A stretch of 64,000 nt of DNA from an uncultured Fodinibius sp. (GTDB lineage Bacteria; Bacteroidota; Rhodothermia; Balneolales; Balneolaceae): positions 56,945 to 120,944 of the forward strand of contig CAJXMJ010000004.1 of assembly GCA_913056455.1 (NCBI GenBank), in the 5' to 3' direction. A program made the translations under genes and the position numbers. Shown piece after piece: positions 28,375 to 37,700 of this stretch. The notes beneath the pieces were generated by a model. It was given only the letters and a program-made list of their open reading frames with translations. It was not told the origin of the DNA and did no database searches. Position 1 is the first letter of the stretch. Every line of letters begins with the position of its first letter.

Positions 28375-29505
28375 ATGAGCAGTAAAGGACGAGTATTAGT
28401 AGCTATGAGCGGAGGAGTAGATTCCTCTGTTGCAGCTGTTATGCTCAAAGAACAAGGATATGATGTCATCGGAATTACGATGAAAACATGGGACTATTCC
28501 CGTGTAGGTGGTAAATCCGATAAAGAAACCGGATGCTGCACCCTTGAATCCATGAATGATGCGCGACAGATTGCCGTCAACCATGGCTTCAAACATTTTA
28601 TTGTGGATATCCGAGACGAATTTGGCGATTGGGTTATCGATCGTTTTGTGGATGACTACATGAATGGACGCACACCCAATCCCTGTGTTCTATGCAACAC
28701 GCATATCAAGTGGGCGGCATTGTTGCGCCGAGCCGATAACCTTGGATGCGATTATATCGCTACTGGTCACTATGCCAATGTACGCGAAGAAAACGGTCGA
28801 TACGTTATTTCGAAGGGACTTGATCCCAAAAAAGATCAGTCGTATGCACTTTGGGGCGTCGAACAAAAGCATTTGGCGCGTACCATATTTCCGTTGGGAA
28901 GCTACGAAAAGACTGAAATTCGTGACATGGCAGAAGAATTTGGCCTAACAAAAGTAGCCGATAAGCCTGACTCCTACGAAATCTGCTTTGTTCCTGATGA
29001 TGACTACCGGCGATTCTTAAAAGATCGTGTTGATGGCCTTGAAGAACGTGTCAAAGGCGGTAAGTTTGTTGATCAGGATGGAAATATTGTAGGCGAACAT
29101 GAAGGATATCCCTTTTACACCATTGGCCAGCGCCGGGGTTTAGATCTGGCACTCGGTAAGCGTGTATATGTCACCGACATAGATCCAGAAACCAATATTA
29201 TTACCATTGGTGAAAAAGAAGATCTGGTCGCTACTACATGCAAAGCCAAAAATATCAATTTGAGTAAATATGGCAAAGTGCCTGGTGGTGAAATGGAAAT
29301 TACTGGGAAAATTCGCTATAACGATGACGGCGTTGTTGGTCAGCTAAAACAATTGGGCGATGACGAAATCGAAGTTACCTTCCCAACCGGACGTGAAGCA
29401 ATTACGCCCGGTCAGGCGGTTGTATGTTACGAAGGCGATGATGTTGTCGGCGGAGGCTGGATCCACAAAGTAAATGTGGATACCAACGTTCTGCAAGAAG
29501 TATAA
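28375..29505 (+). CDS. mnmA: tRNA-specific 2-thiouridylase MnmA
   Basis: A 376-residue enzyme that adds sulfur to U34 of Lys, Glu and Gln tRNAs. The PP-loop SGGVDSS is at 12-18. The two catalytic cysteines are Cys107 in PCVLCN and Cys204 in SYEICFVPD, spaced as in the family. The C-terminal tRNA-binding beta domains include YPFYTIGQRRGL. It is the only gene of its transcript, closed by a terminator 27 bases after the stop. Confidence 0.96.
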   Translation: MSSKGRVLVAMSGGVDSSVAAVMLKEQGYDVIGITMKTWDYSRVGGKSDKETGCCTLESMNDARQIAVNHGFKHFIVDIRDEFGDWVIDRFVDDYMNGRTPNPCVLCNTHIKWAALLRRADNLGCDYIATGHYANVREENGRYVISKGLDPKKDQSYALWGVEQKHLARTIFPLGSYEKTEIRDMAEEFGLTKVADKPDSYEICFVPDDDYRRFLKDRVDGLEERVKGGKFVDQDGNIVGEHEGYPFYTIGQRRGLDLALGKRVYVTDIDPETNIITIGEKEDLVATTCKAKNINLSKYGKVPGGEMEITGKIRYNDDGVVGQLKQLGDDEIEVTFPTGREAITPGQAVVCYEGDDVVGGGWIHKVNVDTNVLQEV

Positions 29506-29531
29506 TCTTTTACAGTTACGAAACGTTAAAT

Positions 29532-29557
29532 AGCCTGCTCGTTAATTCGGGCAGGCT
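29532..29557 (+). terminator. Rho-independent terminator after mnmA
   Basis: A 10-bp stem (AGCCTGCTCG / CGGGCAGGCT, one T-G pair) with the 6-base loop TTAATT, followed by TTTTATTTTT. Confidence 0.9.
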
Positions 29558-29636
29558 TTTTATTTTTAGTGAAACTTTGTATTTGTTTTTGATGTAAGAA
29601 AAAATAACCCAATTATTTACCTAAACTATTTTGACC

Positions 29637-30392
29637 ATGAAAAAAGCGTCTTATTACCTATCGGCCATGCTCTTGGTTGCTTCTTTTAGTCAACAGCCAG
29701 CCTCAGCACAATTCGAGGGCAAAATAAGTTATACCAGCTACAATTATTCTTCTGAAGGCGTTGAGCAAAAAGACGATAATTTTACGCTGTATATAACCCC
29801 GGATCGCATTCTATTGCAAGGAGAAAAGGAATATGGGTTTATGGAATCCATCCAAACAGAGGGAGTGCTGGTTCGCCTCGACTTCGAAGATTTTGTATTC
29901 CTAACCGGCAGCAATGAAGCACTCAAAATTTCCAAATCTGATATTACCTCCATGATGAATATGTTTGGAAATGGACAGAGTGCCACTAAAGCATCTGACA
30001 AAGCCGATAATGTTGATTACGAACGTACCGGTGAATCATCGACTATTCACGGATATAAGGCAGATAAATTTATTTTTAGAGACGATGAAGAGCCTAACGA
30101 ACATACGGAAGTATGGATGACGAAACAGCTGGATGTAAACTGGGGCATGCTGGCCGAATCCTGGAGCGGCAGCGCTGAAACTATTATCAGTAGCTTGCCC
30201 ACAAACCTTGTTTTTAAAGAAAAATATTTTCCACTCAAGGTTGAAGTATTTGAAGATGATCAGCTGGTCTCACGGTTAGAAACTACCGAAGTAAACCCTT
30301 CTTCTGTTGCCAGGGCTATGGTTCAGGTTCCCTCAGGTGTTAAAGTACTCAGTTTTCAAGATTATCTCTTCCAAAAAATGAGTCAGCAGTAG
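29637..30392 (+). CDS. Secreted DUF4412-like protein
   Basis: A 251-residue exported protein. A signal peptide ends near residue 25 (ASAQ). The mature protein starts FEGKISYTSYNY and continues with beta-rich sequence in the style of DUF4412 proteins, which are common secreted proteins of unknown role in Bacteroidota. I chose the ATG at 29637, which starts MKKAS; a TTG two codons upstream is also in frame. No catalytic motif is visible. It stands alone and converges on the anti-sigma gene. Confidence 0.75.
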   Translation: MKKASYYLSAMLLVASFSQQPASAQFEGKISYTSYNYSSEGVEQKDDNFTLYITPDRILLQGEKEYGFMESIQTEGVLVRLDFEDFVFLTGSNEALKISKSDITSMMNMFGNGQSATKASDKADNVDYERTGESSTIHGYKADKFIFRDDEEPNEHTEVWMTKQLDVNWGMLAESWSGSAETIISSLPTNLVFKEKYFPLKVEVFEDDQLVSRLETTEVNPSSVARAMVQVPSGVKVLSFQDYLFQKMSQQ

Positions 30393-30404
30393 ATCGTATA
30401 TTTA

Positions 30405-30457
30405 AGTAATGAGTATTGAGATAACATTTTGCTAAACCTTGCTCAATACTCATTACT
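30405..30457. repeat. 16-bp perfect inverted repeat between convergent genes
   Basis: AGTAATGAGTATTGAG at 30405-30420 and its exact reverse complement at 30442-30457, separated by a 21-base loop. It fills the 67-base gap between the DUF4412 gene and the anti-sigma gene and ends 2 bases before the latter's stop. It can form a long hairpin in either transcript but is AT-rich and lacks a T-run, so it is not a classical terminator. It may be a copy of a dispersed intergenic repeat. Confidence 0.8.
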
Positions 30458-30459
30458 GA

Positions 30460-31323
30460 TCATTGCCCATCAAAGCTTCCCATCAGGTGCATTTCTCCAT
30501 CCGGTTGAGATGAACCTCCATCAGACTCCAGCGTAACGGCAAATGAAAAATCCTTGCGTTTATTCAAGCCATCCAAATTTTCAATCAGAAATAACACTTC
30601 TCCATGATTATTCACTGAAAATGAGCGGATATCTATGGCCTTGTTATCAAAAATAGCCCAAAACTGGTATTGTCCACCCTTACCCGCATCCGGTAACTCA
30701 GCAAGCTGTACAACAGCTCTATTATTCTGCGAATCCCAAATTACGTTGCCATATCCAAAGGGGTTCGCCTCCATTCCCAGTAACCTCACCACATGCAGCT
30801 GACGGGAATCCATCACCGAAAGCATCTCCTGCAGCTCATTCATCTCATTTTCAAGATCAGCTATCTCCTCTTCCTGGCTAACGATAGTACTTTCCTGGTC
30901 ACTGATCTCTGATCGCAATGAAAAGGCATAGAATACCAAGCTCAAACAAATAAAACCTAACACAATTGATGTAACTAGGGTAAGAGATACATGAGTTTCC
31001 CCTGAATCAGCTTCTTCTTCAAAAGTTTCCTCATCTGATGCCGCCCCCACATGTTCCAAGGAGTGGTCGCTATCCCCTTTATCCTTATCTTCCACCGCTT
31101 CAAGCAGCTCTTCTCTCAGCTGCTCCGGCGATGGGTCATCCCTATCAGAAAACAAGAGATCATTACCCTTCGTGCGCATCTGCTGATAAAGCTTGCGCTC
31201 CTCTTCTGTCGCCTCATCCAGCATCTCTTCGAACCGCATTCGTTCATCCTGCTCAAGAATATTTAACACATAGTCCGCGCAAAGCTCTTTGAACGTTCTC
31301 CTATTCCCTTGTTGTTTAGCCAT
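30460..31323 (-). CDS. RskA-like membrane anti-sigma factor
   Basis: A 287-residue protein with a cytosolic N terminus resembling an anti-sigma domain (FKELCADYVLNILEQDER), an acidic linker, one transmembrane segment (about residues 112-132), a coiled coil (about 140-165) and a periplasmic C-terminal domain with the RskA phrase AELPDAGKGGQYQFWAIF. Proteins of this type hold an ECF sigma factor at the membrane until a stress signal leads to proteolysis. No sigma gene is adjacent. The only sigma-like gene in the window is 31 kb away, and nothing here shows that they are partners. Confidence 0.8.
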   Translation of the reverse strand: MAKQQGNRRTFKELCADYVLNILEQDERMRFEEMLDEATEEERKLYQQMRTKGNDLLFSDRDDPSPEQLREELLEAVEDKDKGDSDHSLEHVGAASDEETFEEEADSGETHVSLTLVTSIVLGFICLSLVFYAFSLRSEISDQESTIVSQEEEIADLENEMNELQEMLSVMDSRQLHVVRLLGMEANPFGYGNVIWDSQNNRAVVQLAELPDAGKGGQYQFWAIFDNKAIDIRSFSVNNHGEVLFLIENLDGLNKRKDFSFAVTLESDGGSSQPDGEMHLMGSFDGQ

Positions 31324-31411
31324 CGCACAATGTATATTTGATGAATATTACGTAAGTCTTTATCACACACAATAGATATTAGCAAACCAGAACCAAAAAA
31401 ACTATTAATAC

Positions 31412-32587
31412 GTGCCCTGGCTTCTTAGAATGACACTCGTGGTAGCTTCGTTAATGCTACCCGCCATACTTTACCTATCATTTCGCTATTACGCAACCTT
31501 CAAATCACACCTTCAAAAATGGCTGGTCTCCATATTGCTGCTCACATTCTACGCTTATCCCCTCTGTGCTCTTATCGACTTTTACAGTACCGGCAGTATT
31601 GATCTTCTCGACTATCCCCAACCTTTGGCCTACTGGTTCTGGTTTGGACTTATATTCGTATTTCAGCTGGCAACCTGGGTTATAGTCACCGACCTCATTA
31701 AATTAGTTGCAACCTATTTTTATGGGGATAAAAACGTGATTAGCCGGTGGTATCCTCACCTAATCGCAGTACTTTTCACAACTATATTCCTGTTTACCGC
31801 AGCAACAACTTACCTCCACACAACTCAGGTGCAAGCTCAGCATCACACTATTTCCATAGAAAATCTCTCTAAATCACTCCAAGGATTTAAGATCGTTCAT
31901 ATCACTGATATCCAGGGTGATGAATATACCGGAAGTGATGAAATCCGGAACTATATCAAGCATGTAAATAAGCAAAGTCCCGACCTCATCATTTTTACGG
32001 GAGATCTAATCTCATACGGCACTGACTTTATTGATATGTCGGCCCAAGAGTTGGGCAAAGCAAAGTCAAAATATGGAACCATTGCTGTCGTCGGTGATCA
32101 CGATTACTGGGCAGGACTCGACAATATAGAACCTGCGCTCAACAATCAGAACATCCCCCTGCTGCAGGATGAAAACCACACCATCCAAATTAACAGTACC
32201 AGCAACATTACCATTACCGGTGTTACCGAGGTGTACAGTAAACAAGCCGATCCCACCGTCGTAGATTCCCTGACCAAAAGTACTGGCAACAGTGCTCTCA
32301 AGATATTTGCCTCCCACCAGGTCAATGACCAATTGATATCAAAAGCACAACAACAGAACTATCATCTTATGCTATCCGGGCACACGCACGGCGGACAAAT
32401 ACATGTGCCATTCATGAGTATGAATTTCTCGGCTTCACAGCAAGAAACCCAATACGTACAGGGACTCTACTGGGAAAACAGTCTGCCGATCAATGTGAAT
32501 AACGGACTCGGATTTACACTGGCGCCCATTCGATACGAAGCACCGCCCAATATTTCAGTCATTACGCTACAAAAGAAAGAGGACTAA
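31412..32587 (+). CDS. Membrane-anchored calcineurin-like phosphoesterase
   Basis: A 391-residue protein with about four to five transmembrane segments in its first 145 residues and a metallophosphoesterase domain behind them. The five metal-binding blocks are readable: VHITDIQGD (His in the later motifs), FTGDLIS, VVGDHDYW, a central His in FASHQ, and SGHTHGGQ. In the first block the usual DxH is DIQ, so that His is replaced by Gln. It resembles the YaeI/YkuE group, some of which act on UDP-diacylglucosamine or phospholipids. The start is a GTG at 31412 or the ATG at 31430. Confidence 0.85.
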   Translation: MPWLLRMTLVVASLMLPAILYLSFRYYATFKSHLQKWLVSILLLTFYAYPLCALIDFYSTGSIDLLDYPQPLAYWFWFGLIFVFQLATWVIVTDLIKLVATYFYGDKNVISRWYPHLIAVLFTTIFLFTAATTYLHTTQVQAQHHTISIENLSKSLQGFKIVHITDIQGDEYTGSDEIRNYIKHVNKQSPDLIIFTGDLISYGTDFIDMSAQELGKAKSKYGTIAVVGDHDYWAGLDNIEPALNNQNIPLLQDENHTIQINSTSNITITGVTEVYSKQADPTVVDSLTKSTGNSALKIFASHQVNDQLISKAQQQNYHLMLSGHTHGGQIHVPFMSMNFSASQQETQYVQGLYWENSLPINVNNGLGFTLAPIRYEAPPNISVITLQKKED

Positions 32588-32592
32588 TCAAA

Positions 32593-34683
32593 CTAAGAAA
32601 GAAGCTCCATCATTTTATCAGGATCATTTGTTGGTAACTCACAAGCATAGTTCTGACAGACATAGGCAGTAGGCTTACCATCTTGCATTCCAAAATCAGA
32701 CAGGTAGGGGGCTAAGTCACGAATCGTATTGTCCTCCGGATCATGGAGAATAATAACCGATCGCGGTAAAAAGCGGTCGTGCAGCGAACGTTTAAATTGA
32801 TTTATCCTAGAATCATTTTGGGAACCGGTGATAACAATTTCCCTGGTATCTCCCTCCAGAAAATCCACACCCTGCAGAGCTGCACCAAAGCTCGTCGGTG
32901 CTTTTTCAATACTGTGGGAAAACAACTTGAGCGATTCATCCGCCATCTGTTCCCACTCCGTATTTGCAGTCATTCGCCCTAAGCGAAGCAGATTCATCAA
33001 GGCAATAGAATTCCCCGAAGGCATGGCCCCATCATAAATTTCTTTCTTACGTCCCAGCAGTTCCTCTGCGGATTCATCCGTGAAGTAAAAACCGCCGTTT
33101 TCATCATCCCAAAATTGTTTTACAAATTGTTCATTTAACGAAACAGCATGCTGTAGATATGTCGTTTTAAATGTAGCTTCATACAGTTCCAAAAGACCCC
33201 AGACGACAAATGCATAATCATCGGCATGTCCATCAATAGCTACATCTCCATTGCGATACCGATGTTTCAAGCGCCCATCTTCAGTTAGTATTTCATTTTT
33301 GATAAATAACCAGCACTGCTCCGCTTTTGTTACATATTCCCGATTGTCAAAAGCTGATCCCGCCTTAGCCAATGCCGAAATTATCAATCCATTCCAGTCG
33401 GTAAGAATCTTATCATCAAGCAGCGGATGTACTCGTTTTTTGCGCTCCTCTAATAATTTCTCTCGAATTGATGCTAATACAGAACGGAGCTTTTCAGTCT
33501 TCATATCTCGTTCCCGGGCAAGCTCCTCGAATGACTTTTGGAGATGCGGGATATTCTTGCCGGTTTTGCGACCCGTAGCCTCATCATGATAATTACCTTC
33601 ATCAGTCAGGTTATAGGCTTCAATAAAAAGCTCCGCCTCAGCCAACGGCAAAAGATCTCGAATTTCTTCAGTGCCCCACACATAAAACTTACCTTCTTCT
33701 CCCTCACTGTCGGCATCCTCAGCAGAATAAAATCCACCGTTTTCGTCCTGCATCTTACGTATCAGGTAACTGCAAATTTCATCTGCCGTCTGCCTGAATA
33801 AGTCGTTCTTGGTGCACTGCCAACCTTCGGTATAAGCCATCAGCAGCATCGCTTGATCATAGAGCATTTTCTCGAAGTGCGGTACCAGCCACTGCTGGTC
33901 TGTTGAGTAGCGGTGAAATCCTCCACCCACTTGGTCAAAAACGCCGCCCCTCCGCATTTGGGTAAGGGTTTTCTCCACCATCGGCAAAGCTTTTGAATTT
34001 TGATGACGATCGGCATACCGAAGTAAAAACATCAAATTATGCGGACTCGGAAACTTGGGGGATGAACCAAAACCGCCATACTCTTCATCAAATTGCTGCT
34101 CGTACTGGTGATAAGCCTCATCTAAGATATCACTATCTAAAGGACCGGCCGGTGTAAATGCATTCGACTTCTGAAAAGCAGTGACAATTTCATCTGTAGA
34201 ATTGATAATCTTCTCCCGATTATTATGCCAGAGTTCAGAAATCCATGGAATAAGCTCTCGCATGCCCGGGCGACCCTGACGCCCGACTTTTGGGATATAC
34301 GTCGCCGCATAAAAAGGCTTTTTATCAGGCGTCAAAAAAACGTTGAGCGGCCATCCGCCACTACCGGTAAGCATCTGACAAACCAACATATACGTATTGT
34401 CAATGTCGGGACGCTCTTCACGATCCACCTTAATATTCACAAAAGCACGATTCATCAGTTTCGCAACCTCTTCATCCTCAAAAGACTCATGTGCCATTAC
34501 ATGACACCAGTGACACGTCGCATACCCGATTGATACGAGCACCGGTTTGTCTTCTTCCTTTGCCTTTTTAAATGCTTCTTCTCCCCAAGGATACCAATTC
34601 ACCGGGTTATCGGCATGCTGCAGCAAATACGGACTCGATTCATTGGCCAGGCGATTTTGATTGTGATCAGGAGAATCCATCAT
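32593..34683 (-). CDS. YyaL/SPATA20-like protein with thioredoxin domain
   Basis: A 696-residue cytosolic protein of the DUF255 family. The N-terminal thioredoxin-like domain has CHWC (Cys57, Cys60) followed by [10 protein letters not shown]. The C-terminal part is a six-hairpin glycosidase-like alpha/alpha barrel (about 200-560), with phrases such as [12 protein letters not shown] and [12 protein letters not shown]. The biochemical function of the family is not settled. Its ATG starts on the base after the mgsA TAG stop (TAGATG), so the two genes are coupled. Confidence 0.9.
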   Translation of the reverse strand: MMDSPDHNQNRLANESSPYLLQHADNPVNWYPWGEEAFKKAKEEDKPVLVSIGYATCHWCHVMAHESFEDEEVAKLMNRAFVNIKVDREERPDIDNTYMLVCQMLTGSGGWPLNVFLTPDKKPFYAATYIPKVGRQGRPGMRELIPWISELWHNNREKIINSTDEIVTAFQKSNAFTPAGPLDSDILDEAYHQYEQQFDEEYGGFGSSPKFPSPHNLMFLLRYADRHQNSKALPMVEKTLTQMRRGGVFDQVGGGFHRYSTDQQWLVPHFEKMLYDQAMLLMAYTEGWQCTKNDLFRQTADEICSYLIRKMQDENGGFYSAEDADSEGEEGKFYVWGTEEIRDLLPLAEAELFIEAYNLTDEGNYHDEATGRKTGKNIPHLQKSFEELARERDMKTEKLRSVLASIREKLLEERKKRVHPLLDDKILTDWNGLIISALAKAGSAFDNREYVTKAEQCWLFIKNEILTEDGRLKHRYRNGDVAIDGHADDYAFVVWGLLELYEATFKTTYLQHAVSLNEQFVKQFWDDENGGFYFTDESAEELLGRKKEIYDGAMPSGNSIALMNLLRLGRMTANTEWEQMADESLKLFSHSIEKAPTSFGAALQGVDFLEGDTREIVITGSQNDSRINQFKRSLHDRFLPRSVIILHDPEDNTIRDLAPYLSDFGMQDGKPTAYVCQNYACELPTNDPDKMMELLS

Positions 34684-35178
34684 CTACTTTTTATCTACAT
34701 CTTTTGAAAAACGTTCGCTGTAATCCACGATAAAACGATCATACTCTTCATCAATAAGATCCGTTGAAATCAGGAAATCGGCCGACGAGCGATTGCACGC
34801 CATCGGAATATTATAAAGCACTCCAATTCTCAGCAATGCTTTCACATCTACATCGTGCGGTTGAGCTTGCAACGGATCCCAAAAAAAGATCATCATCTCA
34901 ATCTTATTCTCTGCAATAGCGGCTCCTATTTGCAGGTCGCCCCCCAGCGGTCCACTGTTAAAACGATTTACATCCAAACCCACAGTTTCGGCAATCATCT
35001 TGCCTGTCGTTCCAGTCCCAAACAAGTTGTGTTTAGAAAGCGATCCCTTATTAAAATCGCACCAGTCAATTAAATCCTTCTTGCGGTTATCATGGGCAAT
35101 GAGAGCAATATTCTTCTTTTTCTTCATCTTTTTTGCCCCAGGAGCTACAGGCTGCTGAGAATTTTCTTTTGCGTTCAT
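34684..35178 (-). CDS. mgsA: Methylglyoxal synthase
   Basis: A 164-residue enzyme that converts dihydroxyacetone phosphate to methylglyoxal and phosphate, a bypass that relieves sugar-phosphate stress. Comparison with the E. coli enzyme places the active residues at His29, Asp81 (LGGDLQ), Asp101 (FFWDPL), His108 and Asp111, each exactly ten positions later than in E. coli. The N terminus has an extra Lys-rich tail of about 20 residues. It is followed without a gap by the YyaL-like gene. Confidence 0.94.
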   Translation of the reverse strand: MNAKENSQQPVAPGAKKMKKKKNIALIAHDNRKKDLIDWCDFNKGSLSKHNLFGTGTTGKMIAETVGLDVNRFNSGPLGGDLQIGAAIAENKIEMMIFFWDPLQAQPHDVDVKALLRIGVLYNIPMACNRSSADFLISTDLIDEEYDRFIVDYSERFSKDVDKK

Positions 35179-35269
35179 ATCAAATATGTATTTAAAATGG
35201 TTAATTCAGGCAGGTAAGCTACGGTAAGTAGCGGTAGCTCTCAAGCTATATTTTGATATGGAAACAGCC

Positions 35270-37114
35270 CTAAATCGCCAGTCGTAATGGAGAATCACCA
35301 ACCTGAATCCGCTTGATGGAAAACGACTCCTTCTCAAATCCTTTGAGACGAATATTTATATCCTCAACCCTACCTTTGCTATCAGAATCCTCAAGCATTT
35401 CTTGCAGATCGTACCTGCTGAATACTTTCTGAGAAATGATAAGCTCGTTTTCCGATGCATAATCCACAAACCGGGAAGCAATATTTACTGTGGAGCCAAA
35501 ATAATCAATGCGGCTGTTAAGATTAACAGCTACACAACTTCCGTGATGGATTCCGGCCTTAAGCTGAAAATCATCAGTAAAGCGCTTGTCATCATCGATC
35601 ATCTTTTGAGCTCTTAAATAAGCTCGCAGGGCTTGTTCAGGCTCACAAAACACTGCCATCACCGAATCACCAATTGTTTTAACAACAGCCCCATGCTCTC
35701 TGGCTACAGCCTGGTGTAGAATTTCAAAGTGATCGATGACTCGACCCACTGCTTTATCGTCTCCTTCTTCGTTATACATACCGGTCGAGTCAAACAAATC
35801 AGTAAACATCAAGGTCAAATTATCTACTGAAATCTTTTCACCCTTACGCAATACTTCATCCGCAAACAGATTTCTAAACAGTTGCGAAGAAGTTGCCTGC
35901 GCAGCACTTACTCCATGTAATGACCAACTCTTGCGCTCAAGGGTAATTAGTTGATTTTTATCAGTTGTATTTTCAACACTTAAATTGGGACTATGTGCAA
36001 TATGCACCTCTTCACCGGAGAGCCCTGAGGGACTAATATTCACGTGCACGGTATCATCCCCACCCTTATCAACATGCACTATTGCCGAACCCTTTGACTG
36101 AGTTGACCGCAATATATACTCCCCGGATGGCAAATCCGTCATCAAATAACGCTTCTGCCCGGGCTTCAAAAACTGCTGTAACATCACATGTGACTTCTCT
36201 TGGGGTCCCCGGATGCAATATTGATCCTTGTTAATTTTTCGAATAAGCGGATGCGGGGTAAAGCTGAGCTGAACTGTTTTATTAAAGTTGACCTTGAATT
36301 CCTCCTCACACTTATCACAATAAATCGGCTCATGAATCTGATTCAATGTTTTTACCGACTCTTGGATACTTCTGCAAGCAGGACAATACAGATCCCAATT
36401 AAAGTTTAACAAATCAGCTTTAGCCGCGTAGACAAAAACCTTAAAAACCTTCTCTTCGGATAACCCCCACTGCTCGGCAAGTTTAAGTGGGGAAATCTGT
36501 TTTAGTTCCACATCATCAGCACGACGAATAAAATCGATTATTCGCTCTAACACAGCGGCATCAACCTGACTATTATAGAGTTGTTCCTGAATCTGTTTGA
36601 GCCGCTTTTCACCACCACGTACCAGTCCTTTGTCCTTAGCGATTTGATAGGGAAGCCGATCACTTATAGCCAGCCGGTCATATGTATCGATCACCTTTTT
36701 TAAGCGACGCTTTACCAGTATTTTAAGCTTTAAAGTTGTCCAAAACGAAAGGAACTTATTCCGGGGAATAGCCCAAAGCTTAACAAGTAATCGGGTTCCC
36801 CTCTCATTTTCTTTTAAGTCAATCTGAATTTTTAAATCCTTGTATGCTCCAGACTGGTAATGTCGAACAACACCAAAGCGGAACGGGTATTCCCATTCAT
36901 AAGGCTCTTCTTCCCAAACCTCATATCGATTAATTCCATTATATGATAGCTGGATTAAATCCTGATCTACCGACTGCGTAATATGAGCTTTCTGAATACT
37001 CGGCTGTTTCAAATCCTTAAACAAACGATTTGTATCAGTGATAAATGGCCATATATCTTGCGGAAGTGCATTAATCTGCCTATTCCAAGATAATTGTACC
37101 GTCTTATCAATCAT
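35270..37114 (-). CDS. Class III adenylate/guanylate cyclase with SRPBCC-like front and zinc ribbon
   Basis: A 614-residue cytosolic protein when started at the ATG at 37114; a TTG 13 codons earlier is also open. An SRPBCC/START-like domain (about residues 5-140) is followed by a DUF5939-like region with a zinc ribbon (CPAC at 244-247, CDKC at 266-269) and a C-terminal class III cyclase domain. The catalytic set looks complete: metal Asp439 (FTD) and Asp483 (IGDS), purine-selecting Lys479 and Asp537, and transition-state Asn544 and Arg548. The Lys/Asp pair favours ATP, hence cAMP. It is divergent from ndk. Confidence 0.85.
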   Translation of the reverse strand: MIDKTVQLSWNRQINALPQDIWPFITDTNRLFKDLKQPSIQKAHITQSVDQDLIQLSYNGINRYEVWEEEPYEWEYPFRFGVVRHYQSGAYKDLKIQIDLKENERGTRLLVKLWAIPRNKFLSFWTTLKLKILVKRRLKKVIDTYDRLAISDRLPYQIAKDKGLVRGGEKRLKQIQEQLYNSQVDAAVLERIIDFIRRADDVELKQISPLKLAEQWGLSEEKVFKVFVYAAKADLLNFNWDLYCPACRSIQESVKTLNQIHEPIYCDKCEEEFKVNFNKTVQLSFTPHPLIRKINKDQYCIRGPQEKSHVMLQQFLKPGQKRYLMTDLPSGEYILRSTQSKGSAIVHVDKGGDDTVHVNISPSGLSGEEVHIAHSPNLSVENTTDKNQLITLERKSWSLHGVSAAQATSSQLFRNLFADEVLRKGEKISVDNLTLMFTDLFDSTGMYNEEGDDKAVGRVIDHFEILHQAVAREHGAVVKTIGDSVMAVFCEPEQALRAYLRAQKMIDDDKRFTDDFQLKAGIHHGSCVAVNLNSRIDYFGSTVNIASRFVDYASENELIISQKVFSRYDLQEMLEDSDSKGRVEDINIRLKGFEKESFSIKRIQVGDSPLRLAI

Positions 37115-37253
37115 TGATCTATACCCACTTATAAGCTTAAAAGTTCTGCACAATTGACTTCGTAAATTAATGCAGTAAGCGTTATATTTATGCCCTTCTT
37201 TATTTAAAAGAGCATAGAAATCATAATCTGTTACAAATCTTTAAATTCATTTT

Positions 37254-37685
37254 ATGGCAGTTGAACGAACTCTTACAATCCTAAAACCAGATTGCGTACG
37301 AAAAAATCTAATTGGCGAAGTTACCCGCCGCATACAAGAGGCCGGATTTCGCATTGTTGCAATGAAAATGACTCGTCTGACGAAAGATACTGCAAGCGGA
37401 TTTTATGCCGTTCACAAAGAACGTCCATTTTTTGATGAGCTTGTTGAATTCATGAGCAGCGGTCCCTGCGTACCTATGATTCTCGAAAAAGAAAATGCTA
37501 TTGAAGATTTTCGCGAATTCATTGGTGCTACCGATCCAAGTGAAGCAGAAGAAGGGACTATTCGCGCCGATTTTGCGGACAGCGTAGGTGAAAATATCAT
37601 TCACGGTTCAGACTCCGTTGAAAATGGAAAAAAAGAAGCTTCCTATTTCTTTTCTGAAGCTGAAGTAGTGGCTAACAAAGCCTAA
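37254..37685 (+). CDS. ndk: Nucleoside diphosphate kinase
   Basis: A 143-residue enzyme that balances nucleoside triphosphate pools. The active His lies in NIIHGSDS. The N-terminal [19 protein letters not shown] and the ASYFF end are typical. No Shine-Dalgarno is visible before the ATG. It is followed 15 bases later by the NamZ-like lipoprotein gene, probably in one transcript. Confidence 0.97.
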   Translation: MAVERTLTILKPDCVRKNLIGEVTRRIQEAGFRIVAMKMTRLTKDTASGFYAVHKERPFFDELVEFMSSGPCVPMILEKENAIEDFREFIGATDPSEAEEGTIRADFADSVGENIIHGSDSVENGKKEASYFFSEAEVVANKA

Positions 37686-37700
37686 CTAAATTTCGGGGAT

